A DNA stretch of 14,913 nt from an uncultured beta proteobacterium (lineage in GTDB: Bacteria > Pseudomonadota > Gammaproteobacteria > Burkholderiales > SG8-39): the NCBI GenBank assembly GCA_902826155.1, contig CADEDU010000125.1, forward strand, positions 1-14,913, in the 5' to 3' direction. Below the pieces are notes generated by a model, which had not been told where the DNA came from, searched no databases, and worked only from the letters and a program-made list of their open reading frames with translations. A program made the position numbers and the translations under genes. Of the stretch, positions 6,870 to 13,159 are shown one piece after another (position 1 is the stretch's first letter; each line of letters opens with the position of its first letter).

Positions 6870-7586
6870 CTAGAACAACCGATCCGGCGTGAGCCGCAAC
6901 CCGAACGACATCCACCGTCCTTCACGCGGCCCGTCGAACTGCTTACCGATCGTCATGTCGACCTGAACCCGATTGGGGACGATCGCGAAGCGCGCGCCGG
7001 TCTGCCAGTACGGGCGGTTGCGGTGATCTCCGAACGTCTCGACGATCGCGAGCAACCGACCGGTCAACTGATACTCGGCGCCGATTCCGAAGGTCAGATT
7101 CTGTCGCCTGCTGGCGCGATCGCGGAGCCAGCCCAGGTTGGTATGGAGCACCACCCGGTCATCGAACAGCGATTTCGAGATCGGCACGTACGCGTAGGTA
7201 TTGCCGAGCAGATTCGGCCCCGGATGGATCTCGGGATGCCGCACCGTGCCCACCGCCAACCCCCACGCCCAGTCGTTGGTCTGCAACTCGCGAAACAACG
7301 TCTTGGCTTGCAGCACGTAATCGACGGTCGTGGGTTGTCCTTCGGTCTTCGCTCGCCCGCCCCCCAGCGTGAATTCCAGATTGCCCGTCGGATTGCATGC
7401 GGGCAGCGCCCACAGTTCGCGGCTGTCGGGATAGACGCGCATCCAGCTTTCGAGCTGGCAACTGCGCGCGGTGGTCAGGCGCGCATCGTCGGTGACGAAG
7501 GGGCGCGCGGCCCACGCCGGGGCGACGGCAATTGAGGCGAGCGCGGCCAGTGCAGTCAAACAATGCTTCACTGATCTGTGATGCAT
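6870..7586 (-). CDS. Exported beta-barrel-like outer-membrane protein, function unknown
   Basis: This 238-aa protein has a signal peptide (K7, hydrophobic core about 9-24, likely cleavage after A-W-A at 24-26). The mature part has many alternating aromatic/hydrophobic strands and ends in phenylalanine, the C-terminal signature of outer-membrane barrels. The opening R-P-F-V-T-D-D-A (28-35), followed by C-Q-L-E-S-W (43-48), resembles proteins of the MetA-pathway/transporter-like barrel group seen near aromatic degradation genes; this link is tentative. Cys43 and Cys64 may form a disulfide. The ATG at 7586 has no clear ribosome binding site, and GTG at 7571 is an alternative. It starts 49 bp after the amidohydrolase stop on the same strand, with a 14-bp direct repeat in that gap, and faces the TPP gene end to end. 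Confidence 0.75.
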   Translation of the reverse strand: MHHRSVKHCLTALAALASIAVAPAWAARPFVTDDARLTTARSCQLESWMRVYPDSRELWALPACNPTGNLEFTLGGGRAKTEGQPTTVDYVLQAKTLFRELQTNDWAWGLAVGTVRHPEIHPGPNLLGNTYAYVPISKSLFDDRVVLHTNLGWLRDRASRRQNLTFGIGAEYQLTGRLLAIVETFGDHRNRPYWQTGARFAIVPNRVQVDMTIGKQFDGPREGRWMSFGLRLTPDRLF

Positions 7587-7587
7587 C

Positions 7588-7617
7588 TCAGTCGCGATTC
7601 GGATCAGTCGCGATTCG
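7588..7617. repeat. 14-bp direct repeat upstream of the barrel gene
   Basis: TCAGTCGCGATTCG occurs exactly at 7588-7601 and again at 7604-7617, a 16-bp period. The repeat fills most of the 49-bp gap between the amidohydrolase stop (7636) and the barrel-protein start (7586). It may be a duplicated operator half-site or a simple slippage product. Confidence 0.8.
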
Positions 7618-7635
7618 CCACATTTACGAACCGAT

Positions 7636-8781
7636 TCAGCGCGCTCGCACTGTCTTGCGCGCTCGGGCCGCGCTGCCCGCCTTGGCCGTTTGCCGCTGTG
7701 CTGGTTTCGCCGCCTTGGATTTCTTCACCGCTTTGGGTTGCTTCGCAACGGGAAGTTCCAGCCGCAGCAGCCGGATCGCATTGCCGAAGTAGATCTTGCG
7801 TCGATCGCCCTCGCGAAGCTTCATCGTATCGAGCGCCTTGATCGTCTCGCGGATGAACATCGGCCCGCCCTCCGGATCGAACGGGCAGTCGGTGCCGAAC
7901 AGAACCTTGTCGGCGCCGAAGAAATCCAGCCCGCAGCGAATCGCCGAAGCCGAGCCGTTCACCGACGTGTCGCCGTAGAAGCGCTTGAAGTAATCGACCG
8001 GCCGGTGCGCCATGCGCTTGAGGATGAGCGTGTAGTCCTCGTCGGTGGTGCGTGAGCCGAGCTGGTCCATGCCCAGGCCGATGCGCGCATCGAAGAACGG
8101 CGCCATGGCGCCCAGGTGGTGGGTGATGATCCGCAGGTTCGGCATCTTCTCCATCATTCCGGAGAACACCAGCCGTGCCATGAACGCGCTCGTCTCGTAC
8201 GGCCAGCCGAACAGCCAGTAGATCTCGTACTTCGACTTGGCCTCGCCCGGATAGTCGAGAAACTTCGCGGTGCGCGCCGGGTGCACCCAGATCGGCAGAT
8301 CGTAGTGATGGGTCATGCGCTCGAAGATCGGCAGGAACTCCGGCTCGTCGAGCGGACGCCCGTTCACGTTGGTGAAGATCTGAATGCCCTTCGCGCCGAG
8401 CGTGCCGATCGCGCGATCGATCTCCTGCATGGCGGCGGGCACGTTGTTCATCGGCAGCGACGCGACGAAGGCGGGGAAGAGGTTGGGGTGCTGCGCCACG
8501 ATCCGCGCCATGCCGTCGTTGGCAATGCGTGCGAGCTCGGGCGTTTCCGCCGGGCCACCGAGAAGCTCGATCGGCGGCATCGACAGCGTAAGGATCTGCT
8601 TGTAGCCCGGATAGCGCTTCATCATGCGGATGCGCGCGTCGAGATCCCACAGCACCGGAATGTTCAGCCAGCGTTTGACGTTGGCAGCGAGCCCCGCATT
8701 GCCGGCCGCAAGCTGTTTGAGCCGATCGAAGAATTCCACCGGAAAGATGTGCGGGAAGATGTCGAGTTTGGGCTGGATCAT
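7636..8781 (-). CDS. Amidohydrolase-2 family (ACMSD/resorcylate decarboxylase-like) with basic C-terminal tail
   Basis: This 381-aa TIM-barrel metal enzyme is related to aminocarboxymuconate-semialdehyde decarboxylase and gamma-resorcylate decarboxylase, which decarboxylate or hydrolyse aromatic-type substrates. Strand 1 reads D-I-F-P-H (7-11), so the usual H-x-H metal pair is F9-x-H11. His167 (W-V-H-P-A), His221/His222 (I-T-H-H-L-G) and Asp298 (F-G-T-D-C-P-F) complete the expected site. The family fold ends near residue 342. A tail of about 35 residues rich in K, A and R follows and is not part of the family. The frame is open upstream to 8919, but that stretch is arginine-rich and unlike the family; the ATG at 8781 has AAAGG 9 bases upstream. 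It is divergent from the aldo/keto reductase and probably co-transcribed with the barrel gene. Confidence 0.92.
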   Translation of the reverse strand: MIQPKLDIFPHIFPVEFFDRLKQLAAGNAGLAANVKRWLNIPVLWDLDARIRMMKRYPGYKQILTLSMPPIELLGGPAETPELARIANDGMARIVAQHPNLFPAFVASLPMNNVPAAMQEIDRAIGTLGAKGIQIFTNVNGRPLDEPEFLPIFERMTHHYDLPIWVHPARTAKFLDYPGEAKSKYEIYWLFGWPYETSAFMARLVFSGMMEKMPNLRIITHHLGAMAPFFDARIGLGMDQLGSRTTDEDYTLILKRMAHRPVDYFKRFYGDTSVNGSASAIRCGLDFFGADKVLFGTDCPFDPEGGPMFIRETIKALDTMKLREGDRRKIYFGNAIRLLRLELPVAKQPKAVKKSKAAKPAQRQTAKAGSAARARKTVRAR

Positions 8782-8818
8782 GGCGCGGACCTTTGAGCCG
8801 AGAAGTGCGAACGAGCGC

Positions 8819-8902
8819 GGACGAAGCAAGTGGGACGAAGCAAGCCGGGACGAAGCAGTTGCTGCGCGAAGTCTACGAGTGGTTGTGCGAAGTGTACGAG
8901 TG
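8819..8902. repeat. Short tandem repeats in divergent control region
   Basis: GGACGAAGCA occurs at 8819-8828 and 8833-8842 (both continuing AG) and at 8848-8857, with periods of 14 and 15 bp. A second type, GCGAAGTCTACGAGTG at 8866-8881, recurs with one mismatch at 8887-8902, a 21-bp period. All five units share CGAAG. They lie between the amidohydrolase start (8781) and the aldo/keto reductase start (9054), so they are candidate binding sites for a regulator of either gene. Confidence 0.75.
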
Positions 8903-8978
8903 CGGCACGCAACTCGCATGCTTGCATCGGACGTTGGCTTCGCGCACGCTGTTGCAGCCGGGCGTTGTTCCGTCGCGA

Positions 8979-9008
8979 TTGACGGATGCGCTCAGCGCCG
9001 CATAGATT
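8979..9008 (+). promoter_or_regulatory. Sigma70-like promoter for the aldo/keto reductase
   Basis: TTGACG at 8979-8984 (5 of 6 to consensus) is followed after 18 bases by TAGATT at 9003-9008 (4 of 6). Transcription would begin near 9015, leaving a leader of about 40 bases before the ATG at 9054. It sits downstream of the tandem repeats at 8819-8902. Confidence 0.5.
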
Positions 9009-9053
9009 GCAGCCATCATGAGACTTGCGCGAACCTGAAAGCGAGACGCTGGC

Positions 9054-9878
9054 ATGGACCTGGAACGTTTGGGGCAGTACTCGATGCCCGGCATCGGCTT
9101 CGGAACGCTTGGCACGGTCGGCGATGAGGGCAGCGCGCTGATCGAGGCGGCGCTCGCCGAGGGCTACCGCTACATCGATACCTCGCGGTTCTACGGCAAC
9201 GAGGAAGCGGTCGGTCGCGCGCTCAAGCGTTCGTCGGTTGCGCGTGCCGACATCTGGGTCACGACGAAGTTGCTGCATCCCAAGACCCCGCCGCAGCCCG
9301 ACATTGCGCTCGAGTTGGACAAGAGCCTGCGCATGTTGCAGACCGACTATGTCGATCTGCTATTGATGCACTGGCCCCGCCCGGACGTCTCGCTGGAGTG
9401 GGCGCTCGGTGAGTTCGACAAGCTGCGCAAACAAGGCAAAGCGCGCACGATCGGCGTGTCGAACTTCCCGATCGCGTTGTTGCGTCAGGCGCTGGCAATA
9501 GTCGGCAACCTGTCTGCCAACCAGGTTGAGTATCACCCCCACCTGAACCAGCGCGCGCTGCTGGATCTGATGCGCGCGCAAGGGCTGGTGCTGATCGCCC
9601 ATTCGCCGCTCGCCCGCGGCGCGGTGTTGGACGATCCGGTGATGAAGGAGATCGCCGGGCAGCGACGGCTGAGCGTGGCGCAGATCGCGCTGCGCTGGAT
9701 CGTGCAGCAGGAACGGGTGGTCGCCATTCCGGGCGCGTTGAATGTCGAACAGCTGCGCGAAAACCTGCACGTCCTCGACTTCACGCTCACCGGTGAGGAG
9801 ATGGCGGCCATTTCGGCGCAGGCCCGCGGCAAACGGATCGTCGATCCGCCGCACAGTCCGAAGTGGGACGCTGCGTAG
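9054..9878 (+). CDS. Aldo/keto reductase (2,5-diketo-D-gluconate reductase-like)
   Basis: This 274-aa cytosolic NAD(P)H-dependent reductase converts aldehydes or ketones to alcohols. It is a typical (beta/alpha)8 AKR with the catalytic tetrad Asp42, Tyr47, Lys72 and His106 (I-D-T-S-x-F-Y-G, T-T-K-L, L-M-H-W-P). G-V-S-N-F (134-138), N-Q-V-E-Y-H-P (156-162) and S-P-L-A-R-G (184-189) are the expected family signatures. In the cofactor loop the AKR pattern I-P-K-S is replaced by I-P-G-A (225-228), though R235-E-N is kept, so cofactor preference may differ. The ribosome binding site is weak. The gene ends 9 bp from the convergent methyltransferase gene stop. The substrate is not deducible. Confidence 0.95.
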   Translation: MDLERLGQYSMPGIGFGTLGTVGDEGSALIEAALAEGYRYIDTSRFYGNEEAVGRALKRSSVARADIWVTTKLLHPKTPPQPDIALELDKSLRMLQTDYVDLLLMHWPRPDVSLEWALGEFDKLRKQGKARTIGVSNFPIALLRQALAIVGNLSANQVEYHPHLNQRALLDLMRAQGLVLIAHSPLARGAVLDDPVMKEIAGQRRLSVAQIALRWIVQQERVVAIPGALNVEQLRENLHVLDFTLTGEEMAAISAQARGKRIVDPPHSPKWDAA

Positions 9879-9887
9879 CCCGTTGCG

Positions 9888-11060
9888 CTAGCGCCCCCAC
9901 AACGCCTTGCTCGCGAGGCGCGCGCCTTCGGCCAGCGCTTCGAACTTCGCCCACATGATGCTCGGGTGCACGCGCCGGTGGAACGGCCCCTGCGCGAAGC
10001 CGCAATCGGTCCCACCCATCAGGTTTTCGCGGCCCACGACGCTGGCGTAGCGCTCCAGCCGCTGGGCGACCAGCTCCGGGTGTTCGACCACGTTGGTCGC
10101 GTGACTGATCACGCCGGGCACCAGCACCTTGCCTGCGGGCAGCTTCACGTCTTTCCACACGCGCCACTCGTGTTCGTGCCGCGGATTGGCGCCCTCGATC
10201 AGATACGCGCCCGCTTTAACCTTGAGCACGATGTCGACGATGTCCTTCAGCGGCACGTCGGTGGTGTGCGGCCCCGGCCAGCTGCCCCAGCACACGTGAT
10301 AGCGGATCTTGTCCTCGGGCAGTCCGTCGAGCGCGTGATTGAGCACTTCGGTGTGGCGGTCGAGCCAGCTGCGAAACTCTGCGAGCGTGCCCGGCGGCAC
10401 CATGCGGTCGTACGTGACCGCCGCGCGTGCGTCGTCGAGCTGCAGCACCAGCCCGCTGTCGACGATCATGCGGTACTCGGTGCGCATCGCCTCGGCGATC
10501 GCCTCCAGACACTTCTCGTCGCTCGCGTAGTACTCGTTCTTGCGATCGGGAATGACGCTCGAGGGCGCGGCCACGGGCAGGAATCCCTCGGCGACGTTCG
10601 TCGTTGCGAGGGCGGCTTTCAGATCGTCGATGTCCTGCTGCAGCGCGGCCTGACCGGTGTACGCGATCGGGCCGACGCACACCGAGTCGGTCTGGGTGGC
10701 CACGCCGTCGCGAGCGTCCATCTCGGCGTAGAACTCGGCGAAGCGTGCGCGGTCGGCGCCGCGCGTGAACGGATTGACGCTGCCGGGCTTGATCGGCCGG
10801 CGCTCGAAGCCGCTGAGCCGCTCGAGCGCGTACTGCGACCAGCTGATCGCTTTGCCGAACTCGCCGTCACTCACCACGTCGATGCCGGCGGCAGCCTGCT
10901 GCTGCACCACCTTCGCGACGCTCGTCTTCAACGCCAGTGCGTGCGCCGCTGGGTCAACGGGTTTGCCTTGCTGCTTGGCGCGCAGAAATTCGAGGATTTC
11001 GGGCGGCCGGATCAGGCTGCCGACGTGGGTGGTGAGAATGCGATCGACACTGCGTTTCAT
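9888..11060 (-). CDS. Cobalamin-independent methionine synthase-like protein (MetE C-terminal domain only)
   Basis: This 390-aa protein has the zinc TIM barrel of MetE's catalytic half without the N-terminal half of full MetE (about 750 aa). The zinc ligand pattern is complete: His255-V-Cys257, Glu289 and Cys353 (G-T-D-C-G-F), matching the H-x-C, E, C set of MetE. The N-terminus T-T-H-V-G-S-L-I-R-P (10-19) and D-G-E-F (65-68) are also typical. It probably moves a methyl group to a thiol or acts on a related small molecule. Such stand-alone forms are often seen in catabolic gene sets, and their substrates are mostly unknown. GGGAG lies 10 bases before the ATG. It starts 24 bp after the Pht5-like gene on the same strand and is likely co-transcribed with it. 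Confidence 0.93.
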   Translation of the reverse strand: MKRSVDRILTTHVGSLIRPPEILEFLRAKQQGKPVDPAAHALALKTSVAKVVQQQAAAGIDVVSDGEFGKAISWSQYALERLSGFERRPIKPGSVNPFTRGADRARFAEFYAEMDARDGVATQTDSVCVGPIAYTGQAALQQDIDDLKAALATTNVAEGFLPVAAPSSVIPDRKNEYYASDEKCLEAIAEAMRTEYRMIVDSGLVLQLDDARAAVTYDRMVPPGTLAEFRSWLDRHTEVLNHALDGLPEDKIRYHVCWGSWPGPHTTDVPLKDIVDIVLKVKAGAYLIEGANPRHEHEWRVWKDVKLPAGKVLVPGVISHATNVVEHPELVAQRLERYASVVGRENLMGGTDCGFAQGPFHRRVHPSIMWAKFEALAEGARLASKALWGR

Positions 11061-11084
11061 CGTTACTGCTCCCTCATTGATCCC

Positions 11085-12077
11085 TTATTGGTCCATTGTG
11101 CTGGGTGCGAACACTTCTTCGAGCTGGATGACTCGCGGCGTCAGCCCCTGCTCGTGCGAATAGCGGGCCGCGGTTTCCAATACTGCGCGATTGGCCTTGA
11201 TGCCGTGATTCACCACCGGCTTGTGCATCGCGGCTTCGACGTCTTTCGGCACCATCCCCGCGGCGACGTAGTACTCGATGTGCTCCAGGCGCTCGCCGTT
11301 GGCGATGGCGTTGGCCTGCTGGAACGCCTTGAACAGATTGAGCACCGCCCAGGGATGTTTCTCCGCGACTGAGCGGCGCATCACCATGCCGTGGTTGATC
11401 GGATAGAGGCCGGTCTTGGTGTAGTAGCGATGGCCCTCGGCAGCGGCATCGGCAAACAGCGGCCGGAAGTTCGGGTGATTCGACAGATCGACATGGCTGC
11501 GATCGACCAGATTGGGCTGCGACAGATAGAGCAGCGTCGCGTCGAGCTCGCCGGCAAGCAGCATCGAGCCGATGTTCTTCTCCGGCGGGATCTGGTTCAC
11601 CGTCACTCCCGGCGGCGGCTTGAAGCCGACCGTGCCGCCGTGGCTGTGCGAGGGCACCCGCTCCATGAAGAATTCCATGTCCTTGGGCGCCACTCCGAAA
11701 TCGTGCTGCAGGATGCCGCGCGTCCACAGCGCCGCGGTCTGCTGGTACTCGGGCACGCCGACGCGCTTGCCTTTGAGGTCTTCGGGGCGCTCGATGCCGG
11801 CGCCTTTGCGAATGAGCGCCCACGTCTGAAAGAAATGGCGCGTCGTGAACACCGGCAGCCCCACGAACCGATCGTCGCCGCGCAGCGTGGCCATCATCAA
11901 GGAGGACATCGACATCTCGCTGGCGTCGAAGTCGGCGAATTTCAGCATGCGCCAGAACATCTCCGAAGGGTGCAGCACCGTGCAGGTGAGGTCGATGCCG
12001 TCGGGCTTGACGCGGCCTTGCAGGATCGGCCGGGTGCGCGGATTGTCGGTGAGCGCGACGCTGAGCTGAAGATTCAT
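11085..12077 (-). CDS. 4,5-dihydroxyphthalate decarboxylase/ABC substrate-binding-fold protein, no signal peptide
   Basis: This 330-aa protein resembles Pht5 (4,5-dihydroxyphthalate decarboxylase) and related periplasmic-binding-fold proteins. Features include L-x-V-A-L-T-D-N-P-R-T (5-15), G-R-V-K-P-D-G-I-D-L (21-30), P-S-E-M-F-W-R (37-43), F-D-A-S-E-M-S-M-S-S (50-59) and G-K-R-V-G-V-P-E-Y (102-110). It has no signal peptide, so it is probably cytosolic, as Pht5 is; an unprocessed binding protein is the alternative. An aromatic acid substrate is plausible but unproven. The frame is open upstream to 12521, but that part lies over the divergent crotonase-fold gene; the ATG at 12077 has an AGG 7 bases upstream and fits the family N-terminus. 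It is the first gene of a probable pair with the MetE-like gene. Confidence 0.88.
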   Translation of the reverse strand: MNLQLSVALTDNPRTRPILQGRVKPDGIDLTCTVLHPSEMFWRMLKFADFDASEMSMSSLMMATLRGDDRFVGLPVFTTRHFFQTWALIRKGAGIERPEDLKGKRVGVPEYQQTAALWTRGILQHDFGVAPKDMEFFMERVPSHSHGGTVGFKPPPGVTVNQIPPEKNIGSMLLAGELDATLLYLSQPNLVDRSHVDLSNHPNFRPLFADAAAEGHRYYTKTGLYPINHGMVMRRSVAEKHPWAVLNLFKAFQQANAIANGERLEHIEYYVAAGMVPKDVEAAMHKPVVNHGIKANRAVLETAARYSHEQGLTPRVIQLEEVFAPSTMDQ

Positions 12078-12159
12078 GGCGAGCCTGCAAAAAGAGGAGC
12101 GATCAAGCTTAGCATTGCGATCAACGCGGATCGCGCGTGGGACACCTGGAGCAAACCTG

Positions 12160-12936
12160 ATGGCGCAAGTTCTGTCGAATCGTGATGGCGCGGTGGCGAC
12201 GATCACGATCTCCAATCCGGCCAAGCACAACGCGGTCACGCCGGAGATGTGGGACCAGTTGAAAGACGCGTTGGATACGGCGGATGCCGACGACACCGTT
12301 CGCGTGATCGTGCTGACCGGCGCGGGCGACAAGGCGTTCGTGTCCGGCGCTGATATCGGCAAGATCGGGCGGATCAAACACGCCGATCCCGATGAAGTGC
12401 CGCTGGAGCGCCGCGGCCCGTACATGGCACCGATGGCGTGCCGCAAGCCGGTGATCGCCAAGATCCGCGGCATCTGCATGGGTGGTGGGCTGGGGCTGGC
12501 GGCCGCGTGCGACGTGCGCATCTGCGCCGACGACGCCGTATTCGCGATGCCGGCGGCGCGCCTGGGCGTGGGCTACTCGCATGCCGGGGTGCGGCACTAC
12601 ATCCAGCTGATCGGGCCGCAGAACACGCTCGATATCTTCTTCTCGGCGCGCAAGTTCGATGCGGCCGAGGCGCTGCGCATGGGGTTCGTGTCGCGCGTCA
12701 TCCCGGCCGCCGAGCTCGACGCGCACATTGCCACCTACTGCGCGCAGATCGCCGCCAACGCGCCGCTCACGCTGATGGCCGCCAAGCGCTCGGTCCTCGA
12801 AGAACTGCGCGAGCCGCGTGAGCGCGAATTCAGCGCCGTGCAAGCCGCGATCGATCGCTGCCTGGACAGCGAGGACTTCAAGGAAGGGCGTCAGGCATTT
12901 CTCGAGAAGCGCAAGCCCGTTTGGCAAGGGCGGTAG
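12160..12936 (+). CDS. Enoyl-CoA hydratase/isomerase (crotonase) family protein lacking both classical glutamates
   Basis: This 258-aa crotonase-fold protein is of usual length. The first oxyanion-hole loop is S-G-A-D-I (62-66) and the second is I-C-M-G-G-G-L-G-L (105-113), so CoA-thioester binding looks intact. The two catalytic glutamates of true hydratases (Glu144 and Glu164 in rat mitochondrial hydratase) align with Gly112 and Ala132 (M-P-A-A-R-L-G). Water addition by the standard mechanism is therefore unlikely. A decarboxylase, isomerase, hydrolase or other CoA-ester reaction is more likely. The ATG at 12160 has GGAG 8 bases upstream and matches the family start; an in-frame ATG at 12076 overlaps the divergent gene and is rejected. 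It is divergent from the Pht5-like gene across 82 bp. Confidence 0.92.
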   Translation: MAQVLSNRDGAVATITISNPAKHNAVTPEMWDQLKDALDTADADDTVRVIVLTGAGDKAFVSGADIGKIGRIKHADPDEVPLERRGPYMAPMACRKPVIAKIRGICMGGGLGLAAACDVRICADDAVFAMPAARLGVGYSHAGVRHYIQLIGPQNTLDIFFSARKFDAAEALRMGFVSRVIPAAELDAHIATYCAQIAANAPLTLMAAKRSVLEELREPREREFSAVQAAIDRCLDSEDFKEGRQAFLEKRKPVWQGR

Positions 12937-12941
12937 GCGGT

Positions 12942-12987
12942 CGCTCTCCCGCCCCCCGCCAACCCGAGGCGCTCTCCCGCCCCCCGC
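12942..12987. repeat. 18-bp direct repeat, C-rich, intergenic
   Basis: CGCTCTCCCGCCCCCCGC occurs exactly at 12942-12959 and 12970-12987 (28-bp period), directly after the crotonase-fold gene. Together with the hairpin that follows, it resembles the C-rich extragenic repeats that are scattered through many high-G+C proteobacterial genomes. Confidence 0.8.
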
Positions 12988-12988
12988 G

Positions 12989-13025
12989 CTCCCTCTCTCG
13001 CGCCGCTTCGCGGCTAGAAAGGGAG
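12989..13025. terminator. Long extragenic hairpin, possible terminator
   Basis: CTCCCTCTCT (12989-12998) pairs with AGAAAGGGAG (13016-13025) with one mismatch. Inside it, GCCGC (13002-13006) pairs with GCGGC (13010-13014) around a 3-base loop. It lies 53 bases after the stop at 12936 and before the decarboxylase promoter region. No T-run follows, so it may be a repeat-family palindrome that also limits read-through. Confidence 0.5.
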
Positions 13026-13159
13026 GGGGCCTGCTTTGCGGCGCAGCGTGTGCGCCGGTGCCTGTCGCGCGCGCTCCTGAACATTTGTTGTGTTCGGCAT
13101 CATCGCTCGCCACTAGAATCGGCCCCGCGTTCGACCACTCTCCACCTTCCCGCCCCGCC

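Noticed and set aside
8782..8919. N-terminal extension of the amidohydrolase to an ATG at 8919
   Set aside because: The 46 extra residues are arginine/serine-rich, derive from the tandem repeat region, and precede a better-placed ATG with the family N-terminus.
9885..9894. GCGCTAGCGC palindrome over the stop codon of the MetE-like gene
   Set aside because: A 10-bp palindrome without a loop or T-run in G+C-rich DNA can arise by chance; no terminator is claimed.
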